Under the pieces are notes generated by a model. That model worked only from the letters and a program-made list of their open reading frames with translations. It was not told where the DNA came from and did no database searches. This document shows, in pieces, positions 54,971 through 64,000 of a DNA stretch of 64,000 nucleotides (its first letter is position 1; each line of letters begins with the position of its first letter). Source of the DNA: Rheinheimera sp. MMS21-TC3 (GTDB lineage: Bacteria; Pseudomonadota; Gammaproteobacteria; Enterobacterales; Alteromonadaceae); contig NZ_CP135084.1 in the NCBI RefSeq assembly GCF_032229285.1, positions 2,852,001 to 2,916,000 of the forward strand, written 5' to 3'. Both the position numbers and the translations under genes were made by a program.

Positions 54971-57900
54971 GTGAAATATTGGCATAACATTATCTTTACT
55001 TTTTTCTGTTTCTGCGTAGCTTTTTCCGCTGTAAATTCTTCTGCGGCACCATTATTAAGAGCGCTGACACCAGATCAAGGCTTATCTCAAGGCTCAATTA
55101 GAGATTTATTAATTGATAAAGAAGGCTATCTTTGGTTAGCGACCGATGCCGGTATTAACCGTTATGATAGTAACCAAGTTTTACAAATTAGTACTGCCCA
55201 ATATCCTCTTAATGAAATGGCATTTTCAGCAGTACTGCAAGACTCTGAGCAGCGTATTTGGGCTGCTTCAGCAACTAACGGCATTTATTTATTTAAACCA
55301 GAACTTGGCCAACTTGAACTTGCCATCCCTATGTCTGCATTTACTGGCATAGAGCAGCTACCTCTTATAATCTCATTATCAGAATATGATAAAGATCATC
55401 TACTGGTCAGTGTTAGTGATAGTTTATTTCTTGTATCGACTAACCTAACTGACCTAGTGGTTAAGCCACTATTTAGTTTAACAAAACTTGGCATGCCTAA
55501 TGGTTGGTTAAGAACAGCCTTAGTGCTTGATAACAATGTTTTTATCGCCACCTTTAATGGCTTATATTACCTTGATCTCAATACCGGTTTAGCTACCCAT
55601 TTACCTCATTTAACACCTGATATGCTGCATGACACCCCAAACAGACAGCTAGATCAAAAACATATTAAATATCTGCAGCTACATCAACAAAGATTGTGGT
55701 TAGGGGCTGTGGATGGACTATATAGCATTAGTGTACAAGACATAAAAAGCTATATTGAAACAAAGCAAACTTATACGCCAATCCATCATATAAATGACTA
55801 CAATATTTGGCAGATTATATGGCAAGATGATTTTGCTTTAATCGCAACAGATCGCGGATTACTTACTTTTAATCCAGTAAAAAATACCTATAAAAAGATA
55901 CTACGTTTAACTGATAGTCCTCTTGGCTTATTTGATGACAATATTCTTGATATTGCTGCAGACGAATATGGCGGTTACTGGCTAGCTACTAGAAATGATG
56001 GCGCTTATTACTGGCATCATCGTGGTCAAGCTTTTAGTCATGTTTCTAAACAAGCAAATAATGGCTACAGTTTATCCAATGAAAAAGTCTATTCTCTGGC
56101 TCCGGCTTCAGATAATGCAGTATGGGTAGGAACCAGTAATGGGCTTAACCATGTTGAACTAAAAAGTAAAATAGTCACTCAGTATTTAATTAATGATGAT
56201 GTAAAAACAATATTTCATAGCAGTACTATTGGCAAAATCATTCCTATTGATAAGGAAAAAATGTGGATAGTAACAAGTGAAGGTCTAAATGTTTTTAATT
56301 TGCCTTTAAATCAGGTGTCAGCTGCACCGAGTAATAGCCCAGAAGATAGCAAAATATTAAGCCAAGCGAGACGATTTTTTTATTCTTATAAGAATTTTAT
56401 CTACTTTGCTACCTCAGATAATTTTTATCGCTATAACCAAACCACTAATGAGCTACTAGCACAACCAGAACTAACCGCTGCTATCAACCCAGCAAACTTC
56501 GGAGCTATTTTAGGCGAGATTAAAAATGGTCAACAATTACTGTTGTCAGATGCCGATCAACTTTGGACTTATGATCTTAAACAACAAAAATTAGATTTAG
56601 TTTATCAACATCAGCCTTATCAGCCGCAATTAGGCCGAACAGCAACCACTATGCAACTAGATGATAATAATGTGCTATGGATTGGCTTTATTGGCTTAGG
56701 TATTTTAGGTTTTGATGGCAATAACTTAGATTTACTGCATAGCCCAACTAAGCTTTCTGACAGCAAAATTGCTTACGACTTACATAAAGATAACTTAGGC
56801 TATATATGGTATTCATCCCATCAGGGTCTTTCTCGGCTAAACCCAAAAACCTTGCATATTGAAAACTTTACTAAAGAAGATGGCTTAATATCACACGAAT
56901 ATAATGGCGGTGCTTCAACCACCATGAAAGATGGTCGCTTAATCTATGGCAGTATGCGAGGCATTACTATTGTTGAACCAACAGCGCTAATAACAGAAGA
57001 ACAGCAACCTAAAGTAGTTATTACTAAATTATCAACCCAAACAGGCGATGAGCTCAATATTGAAGGTAACTTAAACCAAAAACAAATAGATCTCTCCTAT
57101 AAAGACTTAGGCATTGAGCTGCACTTTAGTAGTATGAACTTTCGTGATGCCCATAAAATGCAATATCGATATTGGCTAGAAGGTAAACAAAATATTGAAT
57201 TTCCAGCACAAAGCCAAAACAAGGTAAACTTTCCACAGTTAAGCCCTGGTAACTATATATTCAATGTTGCTGCTATCTCTCCACTCAATGGCAGAGAAAG
57301 TAAACCGGCTCAGCTATATATCCATATAAAGCCGGCCCCCTGGTTAGCAAGTTGGGCTTTAACTAGCTACGGCTTATTGGTACTACTTATAATTTACATC
57401 GTTATTAGCGTTAGATTAAGGCAACAAAAAGTTGTTAAGCAAGCCCACTTAAACGTAGCAAAAAGTGAGCAAAGGTTGCAGCAAGCATTAGCCTCAGTTG
57501 ATAGTGGGGTATGGGAATGGCAAGCTAGTAACAACGAAGTTTATGCCTCTAAAGTACAATCTGTCCTTGGCTATAGCTTAATCCAACCACAGCTTAGCCA
57601 AGACCAACACCTTGGATTGATTCACCCAGATGACCTAGAGGACTTTAAATCAGCTTGGCAACGCTTTTTACAACATCCAGATGCTGGCTTTGATTTTACT
57701 TACCGCTTACGCCATAAAAACGGTGACTGGCTTTGGTTTAGAGTCATGGGTAAAGCCGAAATAATAGCCCACAATAATAAAATACAACGGGTATTAGGAA
57801 CCTTTACTAATATCACTGAAACCCGTGCCACTTCAGAAAAAGCCCGTTTATTTGGCGAAGCTTTTCAGCAAACTCGAGACTGGGTTGTTATTATGGATAA

Positions 57901-59500
57901 TCAGCAGCGCTTAGTTGCTGCCAACCAATCTTTCACTACTGCTTTTGGCAGTATTGAACAATATATTACAACACCACGAATTCACCACTTAGGCATTAGC
58001 TTAAGTCGGCGACGTTATTATACTAAGCTGTTAAAGCAACTTTCCATTGGTCAGCATTGGCAAGGTGAAGAAGTCGTAATAACCCCTGATGGCTGCAAGC
58101 GGCCCACTTTAATTAATGTCAGTGTGGTAGGTGAACAAGAAAACAAAGCATTTTATGTCTTAGTTTTTACCGATATTACTGAGCAAAAACTAGCAGAAGA
58201 AGAACTACGATACTTAGCAAATTATGATTCATTAACCGGTTTACCTAACCGAGCTTTATTAATGGATCGCATTTACCACGGCATAGACCACGCTAAACGA
58301 GCCAATAAATCATTAGCACTTTGCTTTATTGACTTAGATCGCTTTAAACAAATTAATGACTCCTTAGGCCATGACATTGGTGACTTACTGTTAAAGAAAG
58401 TGGCTCAACGTTTAACCCAAGCTTTACGTGAAACTGACAGCGTTGCCAGATTAGGCGGTGATGAGTTTGTTGTCTTATTAGAAGGCTATAAATCAGATGA
58501 TAATATCAGCCATATAGCACGTAAAATGTTAATGATTATTAGTGAACCTATGTTATTAGGTACACACAGCGTTGGCGTTTCACCCAGTATTGGCATAGCG
58601 GTTTATCCTCAAGATGCCATAACCGGCACTGAACTATTAAAGCATGCTGACGTTGCCATGTATCATGCTAAGGCCGCTGGCCGTAATAACTTTCAGTTTT
58701 TTACAGCGGAAATGAACGAAAAAGCCCATTTGCAACTAGCTCGTGAAACCCAACTACGACAAGCTATACAACAAAATGAGTTCTTTAACGTCTATCAGCC
58801 TATTATTGATATTAATACCCGTAAAGCTGTTGGTGCTGAGGTGCTATTACGCTGGCAAACAGCAGATGGCATGATCTCTCCTGCTGATTTTATCCCTTTA
58901 GCTGAAGAGTTACGCTTAATTATTGATATGACAAAAAAACTGTTAGATCGTGCTTTAGCTGATTTAAAATCTTGGCATGATCAAGGGCATAGGGTTTATT
59001 TATCGGTCAATTTATCTACCCAACATTTAGAGCAACCCGCACTAGCTGAACATACCCGTTTATTACTAGATAAACATCAACTTTCTGCTAAATATCTTTG
59101 TTATGAAGTCACAGAAAGCGCACTAATGCGGGACCATGCTAGTGCCATTAAAACTATGCAAGCTTTAAGTGATCTGGGGATAAAAATGGCTCTAGATGAC
59201 TTTGGCACGGGCTATTCTTCTTTAAAATACTTAAAAGAGCTACCTATTGATGGCATTAAAATTGACCGTAGTTTTGTCAAAGATATTGGCATCGACGTGA
59301 ATGATGAAACTATTATTGATGCAATTTTAAGTATGGCCACTAGCTTAGGCATGTATTGTATTGCTGAAGGTGTTGAAACTGAGCAGCAACTGGCATTTTT
59401 TAATAAGCGTAACTGTGCATTAATTCAAGGTTTTTACTTTGCTAAACCTATGCCTTGCGCTGAGCTACTACAGTTTTTAAATGACGAGCATAATGACTGA
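54971..59500 (+). CDS. Large membrane sensor with beta-propeller, two PAS-type, GGDEF and EAL domains
   Basis: A 1509-residue c-di-GMP enzyme. After a signal peptide (about 1-27) a two-component-type periplasmic propeller runs to about 690 with repeated L-W-x-A/G-T-x-x-G blades. A Y_Y_Y domain (about 710-790) and a membrane helix (about 795-815) follow. Two PAS-type domains (about 835-1080) lead to GGDEF with active site GGDEF at 1162-1166 and I-site RETD at 1153-1156. The EAL domain has EVL at 1290-1292 in place of EAL, with DDFGTGYSSL at 1409 intact. Start is GTG with GAGG upstream. Confidence 0.93.
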   Translation: MKYWHNIIFTFFCFCVAFSAVNSSAAPLLRALTPDQGLSQGSIRDLLIDKEGYLWLATDAGINRYDSNQVLQISTAQYPLNEMAFSAVLQDSEQRIWAASATNGIYLFKPELGQLELAIPMSAFTGIEQLPLIISLSEYDKDHLLVSVSDSLFLVSTNLTDLVVKPLFSLTKLGMPNGWLRTALVLDNNVFIATFNGLYYLDLNTGLATHLPHLTPDMLHDTPNRQLDQKHIKYLQLHQQRLWLGAVDGLYSISVQDIKSYIETKQTYTPIHHINDYNIWQIIWQDDFALIATDRGLLTFNPVKNTYKKILRLTDSPLGLFDDNILDIAADEYGGYWLATRNDGAYYWHHRGQAFSHVSKQANNGYSLSNEKVYSLAPASDNAVWVGTSNGLNHVELKSKIVTQYLINDDVKTIFHSSTIGKIIPIDKEKMWIVTSEGLNVFNLPLNQVSAAPSNSPEDSKILSQARRFFYSYKNFIYFATSDNFYRYNQTTNELLAQPELTAAINPANFGAILGEIKNGQQLLLSDADQLWTYDLKQQKLDLVYQHQPYQPQLGRTATTMQLDDNNVLWIGFIGLGILGFDGNNLDLLHSPTKLSDSKIAYDLHKDNLGYIWYSSHQGLSRLNPKTLHIENFTKEDGLISHEYNGGASTTMKDGRLIYGSMRGITIVEPTALITEEQQPKVVITKLSTQTGDELNIEGNLNQKQIDLSYKDLGIELHFSSMNFRDAHKMQYRYWLEGKQNIEFPAQSQNKVNFPQLSPGNYIFNVAAISPLNGRESKPAQLYIHIKPAPWLASWALTSYGLLVLLIIYIVISVRLRQQKVVKQAHLNVAKSEQRLQQALASVDSGVWEWQASNNEVYASKVQSVLGYSLIQPQLSQDQHLGLIHPDDLEDFKSAWQRFLQHPDAGFDFTYRLRHKNGDWLWFRVMGKAEIIAHNNKIQRVLGTFTNITETRATSEKARLFGEAFQQTRDWVVIMDNQQRLVAANQSFTTAFGSIEQYITTPRIHHLGISLSRRRYYTKLLKQLSIGQHWQGEEVVITPDGCKRPTLINVSVVGEQENKAFYVLVFTDITEQKLAEEELRYLANYDSLTGLPNRALLMDRIYHGIDHAKRANKSLALCFIDLDRFKQINDSLGHDIGDLLLKKVAQRLTQALRETDSVARLGGDEFVVLLEGYKSDDNISHIARKMLMIISEPMLLGTHSVGVSPSIGIAVYPQDAITGTELLKHADVAMYHAKAAGRNNFQFFTAEMNEKAHLQLARETQLRQAIQQNEFFNVYQPIIDINTRKAVGAEVLLRWQTADGMISPADFIPLAEELRLIIDMTKKLLDRALADLKSWHDQGHRVYLSVNLSTQHLEQPALAEHTRLLLDKHQLSAKYLCYEVTESALMRDHASAIKTMQALSDLGIKMALDDFGTGYSSLKYLKELPIDGIKIDRSFVKDIGIDVNDETIIDAILSMATSLGMYCIAEGVETEQQLAFFNKRNCALIQGFYFAKPMPCAELLQFLNDEHND

Positions 59501-59596
59501 ATAGCAGCCGTTGTCACGCCTACACTCAGTTAATAATGCCGAATATATCTAAGCTCTGTTATACTGGTTATTGCTTTATATATTTGGAGTTCAGCT

Positions 59597-60442
59597 GTGC
59601 CGCCATTAGTCAGTGGAGCCTTGTTATTATTATTAGCAGAGGCCTGCTTTGCCGGTATTGGCGCTTTAGTTAAGTTTACTAGCGGTACGGCTTCAGAAGC
59701 GCAAGTGGTCTTTTTTCGTAATTTTTTTGCCTTGTTGTTAATGTTGCCTTTTTTATATCGGCATGGTTTTAAATTATTAAAAACCCAGCGCTGGTACTTA
59801 CATTTGGCTCGCTCAATAACGGGCATTATCTCCATGTATTGCTTTTTTTATGTTTTGGCTAGAATGCCGCTAGCCCAAGGCATGCTGGTATTATTAATTT
59901 CGCCATTTATTGTGCCATTAATTGCTTACTTTTGGCTTAAGGAGCGCCCCACTAAATTAACCTTATTTAGCATTGGTTTAGGTTTTATTGGTGTGGTATT
60001 TGCGCTACCTGTAGTAGAAAGTGATGTTTCTGTTATTGTTTTTGTCGCCTTAGCGTCTGCTTTTTTGGTCGCTATTACTAAAACCACCATTCGTTATATG
60101 TCAGATACTGAGCCAGCGGTTAGAATTGTGTTTTATTTTTCATTTTTAACCGCCGTTATTTCCGTTATACCGCTACCATTTTATTGGCAACCGCTTAGTG
60201 CAACAGTCTGGTATGCTTTTGCTGCTATGGGAGTTTTGGCCGCTATAGGGCAATTAGCTATGACTAAAGCTTATGCCCTAGCCCCTGCTAGTGATATAGG
60301 TATTTGGACCTATAGCAGTGTTATTTTTGCCGGTTTTTTTGGCTACATATTTTGGCAAGAGCCCGTGACGATGAGCTGGTTATTAGGGGTCTTAATTATT
60401 TTTTATGCCGGTTATATTAGTACTCGGCAAAGATTACTTTAA
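59597..60442 (+). CDS. DMT superfamily (EamA) transporter
   Basis: A 281-residue inner-membrane protein with ten hydrophobic segments in two EamA repeats (about 5-135 and 145-275). Typical pieces are FFRNFFALLLMLPF, LAQGMLVLLISPFIVPLIAYFWLKE, and in the second repeat AIGQLAMTKAYALAPASDIG and YSSVIFAGFFGYIFWQE. It exports or imports a small metabolite that cannot be named. The GTG start has GGAG 7 bases upstream. It lies between the sensor gene and miaB and is probably a single gene. Confidence 0.9.
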   Translation: MPPLVSGALLLLLAEACFAGIGALVKFTSGTASEAQVVFFRNFFALLLMLPFLYRHGFKLLKTQRWYLHLARSITGIISMYCFFYVLARMPLAQGMLVLLISPFIVPLIAYFWLKERPTKLTLFSIGLGFIGVVFALPVVESDVSVIVFVALASAFLVAITKTTIRYMSDTEPAVRIVFYFSFLTAVISVIPLPFYWQPLSATVWYAFAAMGVLAAIGQLAMTKAYALAPASDIGIWTYSSVIFAGFFGYIFWQEPVTMSWLLGVLIIFYAGYISTRQRLL

Positions 60443-60531
60443 ATACAGTCTGTGCAAGCGCTGGTAACACTGCGCCGAACAAGATAAAATATGTTCCATT
60501 TTTACAGTAATAATATAGGTAACAACGCACA

Positions 60532-61968
60532 ATGGGCAAAAAGCTGCACATTAAAACTTGGGGCTGTCAGATGAACGAATATGATTCATCTAAAATGGCA
60601 GATCTCTTAGACGCAACACACGGCTTTATTCTGACTGAAGAAGCAGAAGATGCAGATGTTATATTACTCAACACTTGCTCTATTCGTGAAAAAGCGCAGG
60701 AGAAAGTATTCCACCAGTTAGGACGTTGGCGGCCGCTTAAAGAAAAAAATCCAAACCTAATCATTGGTGTCGGTGGCTGTGTCGCTTCACAAGAGGGGAC
60801 TGCAATTCGTGAGCGGGCGCCTTATGTAGACATTGTCTTTGGCCCGCAAACCTTACACCGCTTGCCAGAAATGATTAATATGGTAAGAGGCGCTAAATCT
60901 CCTGTGGTTGATGTTTCTTTTCCTGAAATTGAGAAGTTTGACCGCCTACCAGAGCCTAAGGCTAATGGCGCTACAGCTTTTGTTTCCATTATGGAAGGCT
61001 GCTCTAAATACTGTACTTTTTGTGTCGTACCTTACACCCGTGGCGAAGAAGTTAGTCGCCCTTTAGATGACGTTTTATTTGAAATTGCTCAGCTAGCTGA
61101 GCAAGGTGTACGAGAGGTTAACTTATTAGGCCAAAACGTTAACGGCTATCGTGGTGCCACCCATGACGGCCAAATCTGTCACTTTTCTGAATTATTACGT
61201 TTAGTCGCTGCTATAGATGGTATAGACCGAATTCGTTATACGACCTCACACCCAGTTGAGTTTACTGATGACATTATCGAAGTATATCGCGATGTGCCAG
61301 AGTTAGTTGACCACTTGCACTTGCCAGTACAATCGGGTTCAGATCGTATTTTAAACTTAATGAAACGCGGCCATACCGCTTTAGAATATAAATCGCAAAT
61401 TCGTAAGCTTAAAAAAATACGGCCCAATTTAAGTATGTCTTCTGACTTTATTATTGGCTTCCCAGGTGAAGATGATGCCGATTTTGAAGCGACTATGGAT
61501 CTAATTAAAGCTATTGATTTTGATATGAGCTTTAGCTTTATTTATAGCGCAAGGCCTGGCACACCTGCGGCAGATTTACCTGATGATGTAACAGAAGCGG
61601 CAAAAAAACAGCGTTTATATATTTTACAAGATCGTATTAACCAGCAAGCCTTAAAGATTGCCCGTAATATGTTAGGTTCTGAACAACGGATCTTAGTTGA
61701 AGGACCATCGAAAAAGAATATTATGGAACTGACTGGTCGTACAGAAAACAATCGAGTAGTCAATTTTGAAGGCTCACCCGATATGATAGGCCAATTGGTT
61801 GACGTTAAAATTACTGACGTCTTTAGCAATTCATTACGTGGTGATTTAATTCGTACTGAAGCTGAAATGGGCTTACGCCGTCATACACCGCCACAGCAAA
61901 TCTTAGCCAAGCAACAAGCTATGAAAGATGCAACTAATGAGCTTGGTGTCGCTACTTTTATTCCTTAA
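60532..61968 (+). CDS. miaB: tRNA-2-methylthio-N6-dimethylallyladenosine synthase
   Basis: Radical-SAM methylthiotransferase acting on i6A37 of tRNAs that read U-starting codons, including the tRNA-Phe genes of this window. The 478 residues have the N-terminal cluster cysteines in [20 protein letters not shown] and GGCVAS, the radical-SAM motif CSKYCTFC (about 160), LLGQNVNGY, and a C-terminal TRAM domain (about 375-440). It precedes ybeZ-ybeY-ybeX as in E. coli, but a hairpin terminator separates them here. Confidence 0.98.
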   Translation: MGKKLHIKTWGCQMNEYDSSKMADLLDATHGFILTEEAEDADVILLNTCSIREKAQEKVFHQLGRWRPLKEKNPNLIIGVGGCVASQEGTAIRERAPYVDIVFGPQTLHRLPEMINMVRGAKSPVVDVSFPEIEKFDRLPEPKANGATAFVSIMEGCSKYCTFCVVPYTRGEEVSRPLDDVLFEIAQLAEQGVREVNLLGQNVNGYRGATHDGQICHFSELLRLVAAIDGIDRIRYTTSHPVEFTDDIIEVYRDVPELVDHLHLPVQSGSDRILNLMKRGHTALEYKSQIRKLKKIRPNLSMSSDFIIGFPGEDDADFEATMDLIKAIDFDMSFSFIYSARPGTPAADLPDDVTEAAKKQRLYILQDRINQQALKIARNMLGSEQRILVEGPSKKNIMELTGRTENNRVVNFEGSPDMIGQLVDVKITDVFSNSLRGDLIRTEAEMGLRRHTPPQQILAKQQAMKDATNELGVATFIP

Positions 61969-61973
61969 CTTAA

Positions 61974-61999
61974 AAAGGAACAGCTAAAACTGTTCCTTT
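61974..61999 (+). terminator. Terminator after miaB
   Basis: Ten-base arms AAAGGAACAG and CTGTTCCTTT around CTAAAA, followed by ATTGTTTG. It starts 6 bases after the miaB stop and ends just 18 bases before ybeZ, so read-through or an overlapping promoter must supply ybeZ. Confidence 0.7.
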
Positions 62000-62017
62000 A
62001 TTGTTTGAGAGCCAACA

Positions 62018-63022
62018 TTGACTTTAACTACCCATAGCGCTGAATTAACTTTAACCCCTGCAGATAATCAGAGATTAACTTCTTTATGCGGCCCTTTTGA
62101 TGATAATTTAAAGCATATTGAACGCCGTTTACAGGTACAAATTAGTTATCGCGATAATCAAATAAAAGTAACAGGGCCTGAAGATAATACGGCTGCTGCC
62201 CTTGATATTATACAACAACTGTATACACAAACGGCACTACAGCCAAATACAGCCTTAACTCCTGAACAGGTGCATTTAACTATCAACGAGAATTACGATA
62301 TCAGCTATCAATCCGATATATCCGAACTACGCCCTTTTAGTTTAAAAACTAAAAAAGGTTTAATAAAACCCCGAAATCCAAACCAAGCACATTACGTTAG
62401 CAATATTTTAAGCCACGATGTTTGCTTTGGCATTGGCCCTGCAGGTACCGGTAAAACTTACTTAGCCGTAGCTTGTGCAGTCGATGCTTTAGAGCGCGAT
62501 ATGGTAAAGCGGATAGTGTTAACCCGACCGGCTGTCGAAGCCGGTGAAAAATTAGGCTTTTTACCAGGTGATTTAGCGCAAAAAGTCGATCCTTACTTAC
62601 GGCCTTTATATGATGCTCTTTTTGACATGCTAGGCTTTGAGAAAGTTGAGAAGCTGTTAGAGCGGGGTATTATTGAAATTGCCCCGCTAGCTTATATGCG
62701 CGGCCGTACTTTAAGTGATGCTTTTATTATTTTGGACGAAAGCCAAAATACCACTATGGAACAGATGAAAATGTTTCTCACCCGTATTGGTTTTAGCTCT
62801 AAAGCTATAATCACTGGCGACATTACCCAAGTAGACTTGCCGCGTGGCCAATATTCTGGTTTAAAACATGCTATTGATGTTTTAGCCGACGTTAAAGAAA
62901 TTAGTTTAAATTACTTTAATGCTAAAGATGTTGTTCGCCATCCCGTAGTGCAAAGTATTGTTATGGCTTATGAAGCCCATGAAGCGGCTAAATTAGCAGC
63001 TAATGAAGGTGAGCAACGTTAA
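62018..63022 (+). CDS. ybeZ: PhoH-like ATPase YbeZ
   Basis: P-loop ATPase that works with the RNase YbeY in rRNA maturation. The 334 residues have an N-terminal KH-like region (about 15-100), Walker A GPAGTGKT (about 148), [18 protein letters not shown], Walker [12 protein letters not shown] and sensor [11 protein letters not shown]. The start is a TTG, with GAGAG upstream. The stop overlaps the ybeY start by one base (TAATG), so the two are coupled. Confidence 0.96.
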   Translation: MTLTTHSAELTLTPADNQRLTSLCGPFDDNLKHIERRLQVQISYRDNQIKVTGPEDNTAAALDIIQQLYTQTALQPNTALTPEQVHLTINENYDISYQSDISELRPFSLKTKKGLIKPRNPNQAHYVSNILSHDVCFGIGPAGTGKTYLAVACAVDALERDMVKRIVLTRPAVEAGEKLGFLPGDLAQKVDPYLRPLYDALFDMLGFEKVEKLLERGIIEIAPLAYMRGRTLSDAFIILDESQNTTMEQMKMFLTRIGFSSKAIITGDITQVDLPRGQYSGLKHAIDVLADVKEISLNYFNAKDVVRHPVVQSIVMAYEAHEAAKLAANEGEQR

Positions 63023-63483
63023 TGGCTATAACCTTAGACTTACAGTTGGCGAGTGCGGAAGCAAATCTGCCCACAGTTAGCGAAATTCAATTATGGTTAG
63101 AAACAGCAATACTGCCATTTCAGGCTGAAGCAGAGGTAACAGTACGCATTGTTGATAATACTGAAAGTCAGCAACTAAATATGCAGTACCGTGGTAAAGA
63201 TAAGCCCACTAACGTATTAAGCTTTCCATTTCAATGTCCGCCTGGTCTTGAACTCGCCTTATTAGGGGATTTAGTGATCAGTGCACCTGTTGTCGCAGCT
63301 GAAGCTAAACAACAAGGAAAAAGCTTAACTGCGCATTGGGCGCATATGATCATTCACGGTAGCTTGCATTTACTTGGTTTTGACCATATAAATGATGATG
63401 ATGCAGAAGAAATGGAATCAGAAGAGATTTTACTTCTGCAGCAGCTTGGCTTTACCAACCCCTATTTGTTGGATAACGAATAG
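63022..63483 (+). CDS. ybeY: Endoribonuclease YbeY (rRNA maturation factor)
   Basis: Single-strand-specific RNase used in 16S rRNA 3' end maturation and 70S quality control. The 153 residues carry the zinc motif [11 protein letters not shown] (three His), [18 protein letters not shown], and LLGDLVIS. It overlaps ybeZ by one base and is followed by ybeX after 33 bases. Confidence 0.97.
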   Translation: MAITLDLQLASAEANLPTVSEIQLWLETAILPFQAEAEVTVRIVDNTESQQLNMQYRGKDKPTNVLSFPFQCPPGLELALLGDLVISAPVVAAEAKQQGKSLTAHWAHMIIHGSLHLLGFDHINDDDAEEMESEEILLLQQLGFTNPYLLDNE

Positions 63484-63516
63484 TTTCTTTTATTTATTTG
63501 GAGCACCAGTTCACTG

Positions 63517-64000
63517 ATGAGTGACGACAACCCCCACTCTAGTCGCGGTTCTAACGGGAAATCTTGGCTAGAGCGCATTGCTAGTGTTTTTTCCGCAGAA
63601 CCTCAGGATATTTCAGACTTACAAGATATTATTGCTGAAGCAGAAGTACGCAATTTAATTGATAACGATACTAAAGGTATGCTTGATGGTGTACTTGATG
63701 TGTCCAGTATGCGGGCCCGTGATATTATGATCCCACGCTCACAAATGGCCACCGTCGATATTGATCACAGCATAGAGCAATTATTGCCCATTTTAAATGA
63801 GAACAATCACAGCCGCTACCCTATCGTCAATGAAGATAAAGATCACATTGAAGGTATTTTACTGGTAAAAGATATTCTGCAATACACCTTAGACCCTAAT
63901 AAGTCCGAGTGGAATTTACGTGATCTACTGCGCCCTGCTGTTATTATCCCTGAAAGTAAACGAGTAGATGCGCTGTTAAAAGAATTCCGACAGAAACGCT
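63517..64000 (+). CDS. ybeX: CBS-domain protein YbeX/CorC (N-terminal part, runs off window end)
   Basis: The frame opens at the ATG at 63517 and stays open for 161 codons to the window end; I translated it by hand. It begins MSDDNPHSSRGSNGKSWLER and contains the linker EAEVRNLIDNDTKGML, then the CBS-domain entry MRARDIMIPRSQM and the HSRYPIV and GILLVKDIL pieces. YbeX/CorC is linked to magnesium/cobalt handling and ribosome maturation. The order ybeZ-ybeY-ybeX is conserved; lnt is expected beyond the window. Confidence 0.95.
   Translation, partial: MSDDNPHSSRGSNGKSWLERIASVFSAEPQDISDLQDIIAEAEVRNLIDNDTKGMLDGVLDVSSMRARDIMIPRSQMATVDIDHSIEQLLPILNENNHSRYPIVNEDKDHIEGILLVKDILQYTLDPNKSEWNLRDLLRPAVIIPESKRVDALLKEFRQKR

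Overview
The window is a continuous piece of a gammaproteobacterial chromosome. It is AT-rich (roughly 40% G+C by eye) and shows no phage, insertion sequence, CRISPR array or resistance island. The gene set (Syd, VF530 family, DUF3192, DUF2310, DUF3301, NAD-type isocitrate dehydrogenase, CbiB-like gene beside mtnN, NhaB-free housekeeping order) points to the Alteromonadales and their neighbours. A Rheinheimera, Alishewanella or Arsukibacterium relative is my best guess, inferred from gene content and not tested.

Region 1 (1-17.5 kb, minus strand) is the classical envelope and translation superoperon: rpsB-tsf / pyrH-frr / uppS-cdsA-dxr-rseP-bamA-skp-lpxD-fabZ-lpxA, then lpxB-rnhB-dnaE. It covers ribosome and elongation-factor supply, undecaprenyl and phospholipid precursors, the sigma-E protease, outer membrane assembly and lipid A synthesis. 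Two departures stand out: an endonuclease/exonuclease/phosphatase-fold gene sits between lpxA and lpxB behind a perfect hairpin and its own extended -10 promoter, and rpsB has a leader of about 209 nt. Region 2 (17.5-28 kb) holds map and glnD facing away from rpsB, cysZ, the yqcC-truC-yqcA operon, small conserved proteins, syd and queF.

Region 3 (28-40 kb) has a plus-strand operon of a coiled-coil diguanylate cyclase, ppnN, xni, a DUF3192 protein and a HDOD-like protein. NAD-type isocitrate dehydrogenase and a VF530 protein follow. On the minus strand come a purine-salvage operon (deoB-deoD-gpt) and a lipoprotein prolyl oligopeptidase. Region 4 (40-48 kb) has a Phe-Thr-Phe tRNA array with a well-formed stable-RNA promoter, a hybrid histidine kinase, and the glyoxylate shunt: aceA and aceB flanking a LysR-type regulator, with candidate operators.

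Region 5 (48-64 kb) has a DUF2726 membrane protein behind a sigma-54-like promoter and a 64-residue protein resembling the YjfB motility family behind a sigma-28-like promoter. It continues with two transporters, ogt, an outer-membrane barrel, mtnN with a CbiB-like gene, a 1509-residue sensor GGDEF-EAL protein, a DMT exporter, and miaB-ybeZ-ybeY-ybeX, which runs off the end.

The most interesting signal is regulatory. A nearly identical 26-base sigma-28-like promoter occurs upstream of both the small YjfB-like gene (49.1 kb) and the coiled-coil diguanylate cyclase (28.2 kb). This suggests that both belong to the flagellar late-gene regulon although no flagellar gene is nearby.
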